Part shown: piece by piece, positions 44,692 through 60,675 of the stretch
How the letters are laid out: every line of letters begins with the position of its first letter
Position numbering within the stretch: the stretch's first letter is position 1
From: Lawsonibacter faecis
GTDB lineage: Bacteria; Bacillota; Clostridia; Oscillospirales; Oscillospiraceae
NCBI RefSeq assembly: GCF_014287675.1
Contig: NZ_JACOPQ010000003.1
Location: 304,209-368,208 of the forward strand
DNA: 64,000 nucleotides
Direction: 5' to 3'
Translations under genes and position numbers: made by a program
The notes under the pieces: generated by a model
What the model was told of the DNA's origin: nothing
What the model saw: the letters and a program-made list of their open reading frames with translations, nothing else
Databases searched by the model: none

Positions 44692-45114
44692 TTACTTCTT
44701 GCCGGCCTTGGGACGCTTCGCGCCGTACTTGGAGCGGGACTGCATCCGGCCGTTGACGCCCTGGGTATCCAGAGTGCCGCGGATGATGTGGTAACGAACG
44801 CCGGGAAGGTCCTTGACACGGCCGCCGCGGATCATAACCACGGAGTGCTCCTGCAGATTGTGGCCGACGCCGGGGATATAGGCGGTGACCTCGTAGCCGT
44901 TGGTGAGCTTCACACGGGCGATCTTACGCAGCGCCGAGTTAGGCTTCTTCGGGGTGGAGGTACGAACGGCGGTGCAGACGCCACGCTTCTGAGGAGAAGG
45001 CAGGTCGGTCTCGCGGTTCTTCAGGGTGTTCAGGCCATGCTGCATGGCGGGGGAGGTGGACTTGTAGGTCACCTTCTCGCGGCCCTTGCGGACGAGCTGG
45101 TTAAACGTAGGCAT
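44692..45114 (-). CDS. rpsL: 30S ribosomal protein S12
   Basis: S12 lies at the decoding centre and is the site of streptomycin-resistance mutations. The 140-residue product has the universal motifs TPKKPNSALRK, AYIPGVGHNLQEHS and GGRVKDLPGVRYHI; the lysines altered in resistant mutants are wild type. The ATG follows AAAGGAGG. It follows the L7Ae-like gene and begins the ribosomal part of the str operon. Confidence 0.99.
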   Translation of the reverse strand: MPTFNQLVRKGREKVTYKSTSPAMQHGLNTLKNRETDLPSPQKRGVCTAVRTSTPKKPNSALRKIARVKLTNGYEVTAYIPGVGHNLQEHSVVMIRGGRVKDLPGVRYHIIRGTLDTQGVNGRMQSRSKYGAKRPKAGKK

Positions 45115-45214
45115 GGTTTTCCTCCTTTCTCAACGAATAAAATATATTTTAACAAAATAATACAGATATTATTCTGTTAAAAACAAATAGAAGCGCCGAG
45201 GCGTACAGCGCACA

Positions 45215-45457
45215 TTACCTCAGCAGTGCGGCTACGGCGCTGCCCACGGCAATCCCGCAGGCGGAGCCCAGTTCCTTCATGGAGGGAACCTTGACCACAT
45301 CCACGCCCTGTTCGGCGCTGAGGGCCTCCACGGGCTCGGTCACCCTGGGGTCGGCATCCCCGGCCAGGAAGACCCGGAGGACTTTTCCGTCGTTCAGCGC
45401 GCGTTTGGTCTGTTTGACGCCTACCACTTTGGGTCCGGTCTTCAGTTCGGTCAGCAT
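45215..45457 (-). CDS. L7Ae/L30e-family ribosomal-type RNA-binding protein (YbxF-like)
   Basis: The 80-residue product matches the YbxF/YmxC-type L7Ae proteins that bind kink-turn RNA: GPKVVGVKQTKRALNDGKV at the N-terminus, VFLAGDADPRVTEPV and VPSMKELGSACGIAVGSAVAALL at the end. In Bacillus the equivalent gene also lies between rpoC and rpsL. The ATG at 45457 has GGAGG eight bases upstream. A consensus promoter 90 bases upstream makes it the first gene of the str transcript. Its cellular role is not settled. Confidence 0.93.
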   Translation of the reverse strand: MLTELKTGPKVVGVKQTKRALNDGKVLRVFLAGDADPRVTEPVEALSAEQGVDVVKVPSMKELGSACGIAVGSAVAALLR

Positions 45458-45548
45458 CCGGCATGCCTCCTTCTCTTGGGCTACAACGGAAAGCGGGTTT
45501 TGAGTGCCCAATTTTTTCCGTTTGGCAGGCACACCTGCGCAATTTGGG

Positions 45549-45577
45549 ATTATATCATATCGAAAGGCGATAGTCAA
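45549..45577 (-). promoter_or_regulatory. Sigma-A promoter of the str operon
   Basis: On the minus strand TTGACT (45572-45577) and a perfect TATAAT (45549-45554) are 17 bases apart. It should drive the L7Ae-like gene, rpsL, rpsG and fusA, with a leader of about 85 bases. Confidence 0.85.
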
Positions 45578-45722
45578 GCACAAAAAGCCTTGCAAACACA
45601 AGGTTTCCGCCCCTCCCCCACTCCCCTGCCGCTTCTCACAAAAGCCCGGGACGTTCACTGGGACCGTCTATGCAGTTTTACCTATTATATATAAGGAGGC
45701 GGGGTGTCCGCACTGCGGCCGC

Positions 45723-46192
45723 TCAAAGCGCCTTGACATAGATGCTTCTATCCGTGTTGAACGTAAAACCGCTGGCCAGAAGCAGACCGCAGTACGCCCT
45801 ATTCTTCTGATCCGGCGCAGCCACGATTCTCTCCGCACCGCCGTGGGCCCTTATCCGCTCCGTGAGGGCGGTCACAATCTGCCTTCCGATCCCCCTGCGC
45901 AGATAACCCGTCTCCCCAATCAGATAATCAATGCTGTAGGAACCGCCCATCGCCGAAAAGCCCTCCCATAGCTCGTCGCTGTCCGCGCAGGCATAGTACC
46001 GGCAAAACCCGATGGGCTTTCCCCCGCACTCCACAATAGAGTGGTGAAGCCAGCGAAACGCGCCGTCCTGCTTTTCCACCTCCTCCATTCAGTCCAGCGG
46101 ATGTTCATACCAGTCTGCGACATGCGGCGTGTACAGCCACTCCGGAAGACCGGCAAATCATCCACGTCCATTTTCCGCAGTTCAATCGCCAT
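45723..46192 (-). pseudogene. Decayed GNAT acetyltransferase (frameshift plus nonsense)
   Basis: The N-terminal part is read from an ATG at 46192 (MAIELRKMDVDDLPVFR), then a one-base deletion near 46137-46142 shifts the frame. Restoring it gives WLYTPHVADWYEHPLD followed by TGA (46089-46091) where the intact paralogue has Trp, and then an open frame MEEVEKQDGAFRWLHH to the stop at 45723. The paralogue at 1425-1916 matches along the whole length (for example GFCxYYAC, DSDELWEG, GGSYSIDY). Two independent lesions show it is no longer functional. It is inserted between rpoC and the str operon. Confidence 0.85.
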
Positions 46193-46273
46193 TCGGCCGC
46201 TCCTCCTGTGTCGGGAATCGTTTTGATTCTACCATATGCCAAGTGGTATTGCCACCCGCGCCGGTCTGACAAA

Positions 46274-46305
46274 ACGCCCCCGCCCGGTACACCGGGCGGG
46301 GGCGT
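46274..46305 (-). terminator. Intrinsic terminator of rpoBC
   Basis: On the minus strand a 15-bp perfect stem (ACGCCCCCGCCCGGT) with a two-base loop is followed by TTTTGTC, 21 bases after the rpoC stop. Confidence 0.88.
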
Positions 46306-46325
46306 CTCCAATTCAGGCGTGCGGT

Positions 46326-50075
<3,750 letters not shown>

Positions 50076-50096
50076 AAGTTTGTCGTCCTCCCTCTC

Positions 50097-53810
<3,714 letters not shown>

Positions 53811-53974
53811 CGTAGAAATAACACCTCGTTTTCTCTTACTGCGGCCCGCTCCCCCGCTGGCTTACGGGGTTTGAGCCGCTTTCCCTGTCCATTTTTTCGT
53901 CAAATCAACCAAAGGGGTCTCGCCCGGCCGCATTCGATACGCCCGGCCGCGTTGAGTTTTTGTTTAATTCCCTA

Positions 53975-54003
53975 TTGCGCTTTTCTCCGCTCCGTGGTAA
54001 ACT
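53975..54003 (+). promoter_or_regulatory. Candidate plus-strand promoter opposite the rpoB leader
   Basis: TTGCGC (53975-53980) and TAAACT (53998-54003) are 17 bases apart. A terminator hairpin follows about 100 bases later, with no gene between. Confidence 0.35.
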
Positions 54004-54009
54004 AAGTCC

Positions 54010-54127
54010 AAGATGGGAGAGAATCGGGAAGCGCCCCTTTGGCACATGAAAGCATTTAAGTATACCATGTGTATTTGCACAAGTCAATCCTTTTTATGGT
54101 TGAAATCTGGAGAAATCCAGATTTTTT
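54010..54127 (+). ncRNA. Possible small RNA antisense to the rpoB promoter and mRNA start
   Basis: A start at about 54010 is predicted from the promoter at 53975-54003, and an end at the hairpin AAATCTGGA/TCCAGATTT (54103-54124) followed by TTTTTT fits an RNA of about 118 bases. It would overlap the first 40 or so bases of the rpoB transcript on the opposite strand. This is inference from sites only. Confidence 0.25.
54059..54087 (-). promoter_or_regulatory. Sigma-A promoter of rpoBC
   Basis: On the minus strand TTGACT (54082-54087) and TATACT (54059-54064) are 17 bases apart. The transcript would start near 54052, giving a leader of about 240 bases before rpoB. Confidence 0.85.
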
Positions 54128-54180
54128 ATTTGCCCAAGCCGCCTTCCCTGTGGGCGGCCCCACTCGCCGCCCGCCCCTCC

Positions 54181-54204
54181 GCCCGCTGACCGCGGGCTTT
54201 TTTT
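54181..54204 (+). terminator. Plus-strand terminator before the second sigma gene
   Basis: GCCCGC and GCGGGC enclose five bases and are followed by seven T. No plus-strand gene lies upstream for more than 13 kb, so it may guard the sigma gene from antisense read-through or end a small RNA. Confidence 0.55.
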
Positions 54205-54294
54205 ATGCCCATGTCACAAATCAATGATACCCTGCGTTATAAGAGTGAAAATCGGTTTTCACCTTGCAACAGAATATTAGAAAGGAGGGGCTTT

Positions 54295-54822
54295 ATGGAC
54301 GAGCAAGCCCTGCAGGCCGCCTTTTCCGCAGGGGACGACGCCTGTCTCTCCGCCGCCATCGCCCTGTACGGACAGCCTCTGCTGCGTTACTGCCACCACA
54401 TTCTCTGTGACTACCACGAGGCCCAGGATGCGGTGCAGGCCACCTTTATAAAAGCGTGGAGCCACCGGGCGGGCTTCCGCGGCGGCTCCCTCCAGGCCTG
54501 GCTGTTCCGCATGGCCTATACCACCAGTATTGACCTGCTCCGCCGGAGAAAGCGCCAGCTTTTCGCTCCTCCGCCCCAGCCGCCCGCCTCCGACCCGGAC
54601 TATATCGGCGCGGAGCTCCGCGCCGCCCTGCTCTCCCTCTCCGCCGAGGAGCGCGCCCTGGTCTTCGGCCGGGTGATGGAGGAGCTGAGCTTTGACGAGC
54701 TCGCTGAGCGCCACGGCATCGGCGCCCCCACCCTGCGCAAGCGCTACGAGCGCGCCCGGAAGAAACTGGCCGCCGCGCTGACGCGCTCAGGAAAGGAGTG
54801 TACCCAGTATGAAGCTGAATAG
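54295..54822 (+). CDS. RNA polymerase sigma factor, ECF (sigma-70) family
   Basis: The 175-residue product has sigma region 2 at about 25-90 (YHEAQDAVQATFIKAW, FRGGSLQAWLFRMAYTTSIDLLRR) and region 4 at about 115-165 (LSAEERALVFGRVMEELSFDELAERHGI). The ATG at 54295 follows AGGAGGGG; a longer open frame upstream lacks an initiation site. It overlaps the following membrane gene by 14 bases, so the two are translationally coupled. It is only distantly similar to the sigma factor at 814-1296. Confidence 0.9.
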   Translation: MDEQALQAAFSAGDDACLSAAIALYGQPLLRYCHHILCDYHEAQDAVQATFIKAWSHRAGFRGGSLQAWLFRMAYTTSIDLLRRRKRQLFAPPPQPPASDPDYIGAELRAALLSLSAEERALVFGRVMEELSFDELAERHGIGAPTLRKRYERARKKLAAALTRSGKECTQYEAE

Positions 54823-56248
54823 CGAAGAGGCCCTGATTCGCGCCGCCCTCTCCGAAATCGAGACCCCGGCCTATGAGATTGAAAGGACCGTGAGAAACGC
54901 CATGCGTCAAGATACCGCCGCCCGTCCCCGCCACTTTCCACGGGCCGCCCTGCTGGCCGCCGCACTGGTGGCGGTTCTCGCCGTCGGGGCCGCCGCCGTG
55001 AGCATCAGCGGCCTGTGGACGCGCTTCTTCCCCAATCCCGTCCCCTCCAGTGCCATTACCACCGTCAACGAGAGCCAGACCGCCGGGGGCTACACCCTCA
55101 CCCTGGAGGACGCCGTGGCGGACGACAACGGCATCATCCTCCTCCTGACCCTCAGCCGCGCCGACGGCGGCGCCATCGATCCCGCCATCCGGCTCAGCTC
55201 CAAGTCCATGCACGTCAAGCTCTTTGCCGACGGCAGGGAGTTTCCCGGCGGGTTCGACCGCCTGCCCGTCCTCTCCGACGACGGCAAGTCCCTCCTCTTC
55301 TGCTTTGAGGCCCGGAGCAACAGGCTCTCCGACTTCGTGGGCCTCTCGGGCAAAACCCTGACCTTCACCGCCGACGGCGTGGCGGCCCCCCTCTACTCCC
55401 CCGGCGCCTTTGGGTACCGCCCGGAGGAGCCCGCCGACCTCGCCCCCCTGGCGGAGGTCGAAATTCCCAGCCTCGCCCCCCTGGGCCACGTGGACTTCAT
55501 GGAGGACGGCGACCTGGAGCCCGTCCGCGCAGCTATCGCGGCCCAGGACATCTCCATCCCCCTCCCCCTGGGCGACGAGTTCCCCCAGTGCGCCGTCCGC
55601 GGCGCAGTCATATTAAAGGAGGGTCTGGCCATCGCCATCGCCCAGGACCGGGGCGAGAGCGGCAGCCGGGTCTGCACCGGGATTCTGCCCTCGGCTCTGA
55701 TCGACACCCGAGACGGCACCCGCTACGATATGGAGCAGGGCGTCGGCTTCCCCCTGGCCGACGGCGGGGAGACCCAGCTCCAGCTCTATACCTTCTACGG
55801 CTGCCCACTCACCGCCGAGGATCTCCCCTACCTGCAGCTGGAAGTCGATTATGATATCGACGAGGTCTATTCCGCCGCTCCCTTCTCTCTCACCTTTGTC
55901 CCCGACGGCGACGCGGCCATGATTCTTCCCATGGAGCAGACCGTGGAGGTCTCCGGAGTGACGCTCCATGTAGAGGAGCTGCGGCTCTCCGCCCTGCGGG
56001 TCAACCTCCGCTTCGGCGACCCCATGGACCCCATTTCTGCCACCCTGCGCGCCACCGAAACCGCCCCGGTCATTACCCTGAGGGACGGCACGACCGTCTC
56101 CACCGTCTGGCAGGGCGGCAGCGGCGGGGCCGACGCATGCAACGTGGGCTTCCTGCCCGAGACGGAAAACGGCGAGCGCGTCTTCCTGGACACTGCGCTG
56201 ATCGCCTCCGTTACACTGGGCGGCACGGAAATCTGGACGGCCCCCTAG
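54809..56248 (+). CDS. DUF4179-like membrane protein, probable anti-sigma factor
   Basis: The 479-residue product has a cytoplasmic N-terminus of about 45 residues, one membrane helix at about 46-66, and a large extracytoplasmic part built of repeated beta-rich segments (for example GGYTLTLEDAVADDNGIILLLTLS and a similar layout near 390). This resembles DUF4179 proteins found with ECF sigma factors. The short cytoplasmic part would hold the sigma factor, and the outer part would sense an unknown signal. No zinc anti-sigma motif is visible. It is followed by a bidirectional terminator. Confidence 0.78.
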   Translation: MKLNSEEALIRAALSEIETPAYEIERTVRNAMRQDTAARPRHFPRAALLAAALVAVLAVGAAAVSISGLWTRFFPNPVPSSAITTVNESQTAGGYTLTLEDAVADDNGIILLLTLSRADGGAIDPAIRLSSKSMHVKLFADGREFPGGFDRLPVLSDDGKSLLFCFEARSNRLSDFVGLSGKTLTFTADGVAAPLYSPGAFGYRPEEPADLAPLAEVEIPSLAPLGHVDFMEDGDLEPVRAAIAAQDISIPLPLGDEFPQCAVRGAVILKEGLAIAIAQDRGESGSRVCTGILPSALIDTRDGTRYDMEQGVGFPLADGGETQLQLYTFYGCPLTAEDLPYLQLEVDYDIDEVYSAAPFSLTFVPDGDAAMILPMEQTVEVSGVTLHVEELRLSALRVNLRFGDPMDPISATLRATETAPVITLRDGTTVSTVWQGGSGGADACNVGFLPETENGERVFLDTALIASVTLGGTEIWTAP

Positions 56249-56306
56249 TCCCCTGCCCCAGGGCCGCGGCTTCCCAAAACGCCGCCGTTCCCATCTTTCA
56301 TTCAAT

Positions 56307-56351
56307 AAAAAGAGCGCTGACGGTACAAACTATACCGTCAGCGCTCTTTTT
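56307..56351. terminator. Bidirectional terminator
   Basis: A 19-bp perfect stem (AAAAAGAGCGCTGACGGTA and complement) with a seven-base loop lies between convergent genes, with T-runs on both strands. Confidence 0.92.
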
Positions 56352-56362
56352 TATGCTTCCAT

Positions 56363-56794
56363 TCACTCCGTCAGCCGCCGCACCTCGTCCGCCACCAGGT
56401 CCATGGCCCGGTCCAGGTACTGGGACACCGGCGCGCCCTCCACCGGCAGCTTGATGCGGCAGCGCTCCATGGGGATGAGGATTTTCAGCGCGTCGCTCTC
56501 CCCCACCGCCCGGGCCATGTCCGGCGTAATCTCTCCCAGAAGCCCGCCGGAGGCCAGAATGGTCACCACGCCCAGAATGATCCGGGCCTTTCCGGCGTTC
56601 ACCACCACGGCGTTCTCCCCGGTGGCCCCGTCGTCGGCCCCCGCCTTAAGCATCCTGCCCGTGGCCTCCGAGTTGGTGCCCAGCGCCCGGACGTGGAGAT
56701 CGGGCTGGGTCTTCTTCAGCTTCTCCACCAGGCTCTTCCCAATACCCCCGCCCAGGCCGTCCACCACGGCGACAATAATCTCGCTCCTTTTCAT
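56363..56794 (-). CDS. DUF3842 family protein
   Basis: The 143-residue product matches DUF3842: a Rossmann-like start IIVAVVDGLGGGIGKSLVEKL (glycine-rich loop at about 12-18), ALGTNSEATGRMLKAGADDGATGENAVVVN in the middle and SDALKILIPMERCRIKLPV near the end. The family is widespread in Clostridia and has no assigned function, though the glycine-rich loop suggests nucleotide binding. The ATG at 56794 has GGAG upstream; the frame is open upstream but without a good site. Confidence 0.85.
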   Translation of the reverse strand: MKRSEIIVAVVDGLGGGIGKSLVEKLKKTQPDLHVRALGTNSEATGRMLKAGADDGATGENAVVVNAGKARIILGVVTILASGGLLGEITPDMARAVGESDALKILIPMERCRIKLPVEGAPVSQYLDRAMDLVADEVRRLTE

Positions 56795-56947
56795 TCTCCA
56801 TCGGCTCCGTTCGATTGCGTTTTCTATTGAATGCTTCCACATTTTACAGGATAAGTGGAGAAAATGCAAACTTATTTTCCACAAACCCACTTTCGTCATT
56901 TTGATTGACATAACTTGTCCCTGGCAGGAATTTCTTCTGGAAAAAGT

Positions 56948-56976
56948 TTGACAGCGGCACTACAATGTGTTACAAT
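56948..56976 (+). promoter_or_regulatory. Sigma-A promoter of the small gene at 57018
   Basis: A perfect TTGACA (56948-56953) and TACAAT (56971-56976) are 17 bases apart, about 40 bases upstream of the ATG. Confidence 0.85.
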
Positions 56977-57017
56977 TTGGTTACAGTTTTGAAATCACTT
57001 GTTACAAGGAGGACCAC

Positions 57018-57308
57018 ATGGCCGAAGAAAAGATTCCGCTGACCTATAAGGGTCACCCCCTGCGCAGAAAAGACAACCTGATTTATTACGGCAGCATGGC
57101 CGATAAATACATCATCATGCTCCAGGTGCTGGACACCAAAAAGGTGGACGACCTGGACGTCGCAACCAAAGTCTCCGTCCAGCTTCAGCTCACCGATCCC
57201 GACCTGAAGAGCCGGGACCGGGTGGTCAAGAAGAGCGAGAAGGACAGCCTCTACAACGCTATGGACGTAGCCTCCGTGTGGCTGGAGCGTGCGCTGTCCA
57301 ATAAATAA
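57018..57308 (+). CDS. Small conserved-looking protein of unknown function
   Basis: I do not recognise this 96-residue protein. It is hydrophilic and charged, with a strand-rich first half (DNLIYYGSMADKYIIMLQVLDT) and a helical end (KDSLYNAMDVASVWLERALS), and has no signal peptide or metal motif. Strong support for expression comes from AAGGAGG eight bases before the ATG and a near-consensus promoter upstream. It is followed by the NlpC/P60 gene about 90 bases later on the same strand. Confidence 0.8.
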   Translation: MAEEKIPLTYKGHPLRRKDNLIYYGSMADKYIIMLQVLDTKKVDDLDVATKVSVQLQLTDPDLKSRDRVVKKSEKDSLYNAMDVASVWLERALSNK

Positions 57309-57400
57309 ACAAAAAATAAGCCCCCCAGACAAATGAACCTGAACGAGATGTGAACTGACGCGGCGCTTCGCCGCTTACTTTGAAACGGAGGCTGTTACCA

Positions 57401-58309
57401 ATGATACATTCCGCCAAGCTCCTGCGCACCGCCATCCTGGGCGCCGCCCTCACCTCCATCATGGTTGTCGGCGCTTCCGCCGCCAGCCTGGGTGTGGGCA
57501 CCGTCACCGCCGACGCCCTGCGCCTGCGGGATGCGGCCGGCACCGAGGCCACCGTACTGGCCACCGCCCCCAAGGGGGACGCCGTGGTGGTTCTGGAGGA
57601 CGCAGGCAGCGGCTGGTACAAGGTGGACTACAAGTCCGTAGAGGGTTATATGTCCGGCGAGTTCCTGGAGGTCCAGGAGGCCGCCGACGTAAAGATCGGC
57701 TACGGTATGGTCCAGACCGACGGCGCCGCTCTCAATATGCGCAGCGGCCCGGGCACCGGCTTTGACAAGGTTGCCACACTCTCCAACGGCGCGGTGGTGG
57801 ACATCGTCGGCATTGATACCGGCTGGTACAAGGTTACATATAACGACAAGACCGGCTACGTGAGCAGCGACTACATGATCACCGTGAAGGACTCTGCCGG
57901 TTCCCGCGGCGACGCCACGGCGGTTGCCGCCACCTCCGACCTGGGCTCCCAGATCGTAGCCTACGCCAAGCAGTTCCTGGGTACCCCCTATGTCTACGGC
58001 GCCAACGGCCCCAATAGCTTTGACTGCTCCGGCTTCACCAAGTATGTCTACTCCCACTTTGGCTATACCCTCAACCGCACCGCTACCGATCAGCTGTCCA
58101 ACGGCACCTCCGTCACCAAGGACCAGCTGCAGCCCGGCGACCTGGTGTTCTTCAAGTACAATACCTCCAAGCCCGTTTCCCATGTGGGCATCTACATCGG
58201 CAGCGGCCAGTTCATCCACGCCTCCACCAATTCCTACGCAGTTCAGATCGACGATCTGACCACCGGCCACTATAACCGCGTGTACGTCTATGGCCGCCAC
58301 GTCATCTGA
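57401..58309 (+). CDS. Secreted NlpC/P60 peptidoglycan endopeptidase with two SH3 domains
   Basis: The 302-residue product has a signal peptide ending near residue 28, two bacterial SH3 domains (about 33-92 and 100-162; ALRLRDAAGTEA and LNMRSGPGTGFDKV) that bind cell wall, and an NlpC/P60 domain from about 180. The catalytic Cys209 is in SFDCSGFTKYVYS, with His261 (SHVGIYIG) and His273 (FIHAS). It should cut the stem peptide between D-Glu and the diamino acid. The ATG follows CGGAGG, and a strong terminator follows the gene. Confidence 0.95.
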   Translation: MIHSAKLLRTAILGAALTSIMVVGASAASLGVGTVTADALRLRDAAGTEATVLATAPKGDAVVVLEDAGSGWYKVDYKSVEGYMSGEFLEVQEAADVKIGYGMVQTDGAALNMRSGPGTGFDKVATLSNGAVVDIVGIDTGWYKVTYNDKTGYVSSDYMITVKDSAGSRGDATAVAATSDLGSQIVAYAKQFLGTPYVYGANGPNSFDCSGFTKYVYSHFGYTLNRTATDQLSNGTSVTKDQLQPGDLVFFKYNTSKPVSHVGIYIGSGQFIHASTNSYAVQIDDLTTGHYNRVYVYGRHVI

Positions 58310-58333
58310 TTGCCAAATAACATTACCAGTTGA

Positions 58334-58367
58334 AAAGCTCCGCTGCCTACGGGCAGCGGAGCTTTTT
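58334..58367 (+). terminator. Terminator after the NlpC/P60 gene
   Basis: A 14-bp perfect stem (AAAGCTCCGCTGCC) with loop TACG is followed by TTTTTC. Confidence 0.9.
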
Positions 58368-58424
58368 CATCTCATCTTTCGGCACTAAACAGCTTGCCCC
58401 TTCGGCGGAGCCGCAGCGGGCCTC

Positions 58425-58814
58425 TTACTCCTTCGGCTCCTCGGGGCAGTCGTCACGGACCTCGCACTCACTGAAGAAGTCAGGCTCCTCGGGAGGTACG
58501 TTCACATCCACGTTGGGCGTCTCCTCGCCCATCTCGTCCTCGGTCTTCAGCTCGGCAATGCGGGTTCTGTTCTCCTCGATGGTGGTACGGGAGGCGGTAA
58601 TCTTCTCGCAGAGCGCCACATAGGCGGCCTCAGGCGCCATGCCCCGCTCCGCGTAGTAGAGCTTTCCGATTTCAATATACGCCTTCTTAATGGCGTCCTC
58701 CTCGGAGGAGTTGGCCAGGTTCAGCTTTGCAATCTCGGCAATCTGCTTGGACTTCGCCATACCGGCCCGGCCCAAATCCATCGCCTTATCTCTCAAATCA
58801 TCAAAAAATGCCAT
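58425..58814 (-). CDS. Small soluble protein of unknown function with acidic tail
   Basis: The 129-residue product starts MAFFDDLRDKAMDLGRAGMAKSKQIAEIAKLN and is mostly helical, with KKAYIEIGKLYYAERG and a predicted coiled coil through KITASRTTIEENRTRIAEL. The last 35 residues are strongly acidic and Pro-rich. Proteins with this start, often ending in a zinc ribbon, are common in Clostridia; here the ribbon is replaced by the acidic tail with two Cys only (SECEVRDDCPEE). AAGGAGG precedes the ATG and a good promoter lies upstream. The function is unknown. Confidence 0.8.
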   Translation of the reverse strand: MAFFDDLRDKAMDLGRAGMAKSKQIAEIAKLNLANSSEEDAIKKAYIEIGKLYYAERGMAPEAAYVALCEKITASRTTIEENRTRIAELKTEDEMGEETPNVDVNVPPEEPDFFSECEVRDDCPEEPKE

Positions 58815-58874
58815 ATCAATGACCTCCTTATGTTTTATCCTATGCGGATATGAGTTCAATTGGAATCTGGCCTT

Positions 58875-58903
58875 ATTCTATACTCTTTTTCCACTCAGCG
58901 CAA
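58875..58903 (-). promoter_or_regulatory. Sigma-A promoter of the gene ending at 58425
   Basis: On the minus strand TTGCGC (58898-58903) and TAGAAT (58875-58880) are 17 bases apart, about 60 bases before the ATG. Confidence 0.65.
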
Positions 58904-58992
58904 GGGTCGCCCCCTCTATTTAACGGTTTTTTAATTATCCCCGCCCCGGCATTGAAAATACCTTAAACATCCCCTATGGCGGCGCTATCCTC

Positions 58993-59021
58993 TGTCGGTT
59001 TCCGTCGTGTTGTGGTATAAT
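58993..59021 (+). promoter_or_regulatory. Extended -10 promoter of the gene at 59051
   Basis: A perfect TATAAT (59016-59021) with a TGG extension directly before it lies 29 bases upstream of the ATG. The -35 (TGTCGG) is weak, as allowed for extended -10 promoters. Confidence 0.6.
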
Positions 59022-59050
59022 GAATAAAATCAGTATCCGGGGTGAACGCA

Positions 59051-59470
59051 ATGACGGAGCAGAGAACCTTCCAGGGCGTCAGCATCACTTTTGACGAGCA
59101 CTGGGCGCGCATCGTAACGGACGCGGCGCTCTTCGCCTATCTGGAGCGCCGCGGGAAGAAGGACGCCTCACTCCTGGCGGTATACCTGAAATCTGAGTAT
59201 GAGACCATTTACGGCAAGCCGCTGGAGATCTCCGCCGATTCTCTGGCCATAGAAATTTTGATTCACGCCTACATCGACAAGCTGGCAAAGGCCCTGCACG
59301 GCGCCCGGCTGCCGGAGGCCCTGCTCGACGCGCTGGGGCCGCTGCTCAGCCGCATTGAAGCCAGCACGGCCGTGATTGACTGCGGCGAAAGGTGCGTGGA
59401 CAACAACCGCTTTGTCTTTGACGGACTTGAGCCGTTCGCCCCGCTCATTATCGCACTGCTGGATAAGTAA
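59051..59470 (+). CDS. Protein of unknown function
   Basis: I do not recognise this 139-residue protein. It is mostly helical and hydrophilic, without membrane segments, and its last part (VIDCGERCVDNNRFVFDGLEPFAPLIIALL) is the most patterned. The ATG at 59051 is preferred, with GGGGTGA upstream; a GTG at 59042 is the alternative. A perfect -10 lies upstream. It precedes the collagen-like gene by 82 bases on the same strand, so a shared role is possible but not shown. Confidence 0.72.
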   Translation: MTEQRTFQGVSITFDEHWARIVTDAALFAYLERRGKKDASLLAVYLKSEYETIYGKPLEISADSLAIEILIHAYIDKLAKALHGARLPEALLDALGPLLSRIEASTAVIDCGERCVDNNRFVFDGLEPFAPLIIALLDK

Positions 59471-59552
59471 TCTGATAAACCGGCCCCCTCCCTCCGGCGT
59501 CGCGGCACGCCTGCCAGCATCCTGCATATCATGGGAAAGGAGGTTGTATCTT

Positions 59553-60593
<1,041 letters not shown>

Positions 60594-60620
60594 TTGCGTT
60601 TATCGCTTATTTTGGTAAGG

Positions 60621-60658
60621 CAGGAGGGGACCGGCGCTTTTGCGCCGGTCCCCTCCTG
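60621..60658. terminator. Terminator hairpin between collagen-like gene and dehydrogenase
   Basis: A 17-bp perfect stem (CAGGAGGGGACCGGCGC) encloses TTTT between convergent genes. It lacks a long T-run on either side. Confidence 0.7.
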
Positions 60659-60675
60659 ATTGATGCATATTAAGC

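Larger units (their letters stand above)
53811..54294. other. rpoB leader and divergent intergenic region (484 bp)
   Basis: No gene is visible. It holds the rpoB promoter, a leader of about 240 bases, a candidate plus-strand transcript, and two plus-strand terminator hairpins before the sigma gene. In the leader CCAAAGGGG occurs in inverted form about 110 bases apart (near 53918 and 54035), and GCGGCCGGGCG occurs twice. A short palindrome GTGAAAA/TTTTCAC (54245-54262) lies before the sigma gene. Confidence 0.5.

Noticed and set aside
46089..46091. TGA in the acetyltransferase read as Trp (genetic-code change).
   Set aside because: Other genes in the window use TGG for Trp and TGA as stop, and the same gene also has a frameshift, so decay is the simpler explanation.
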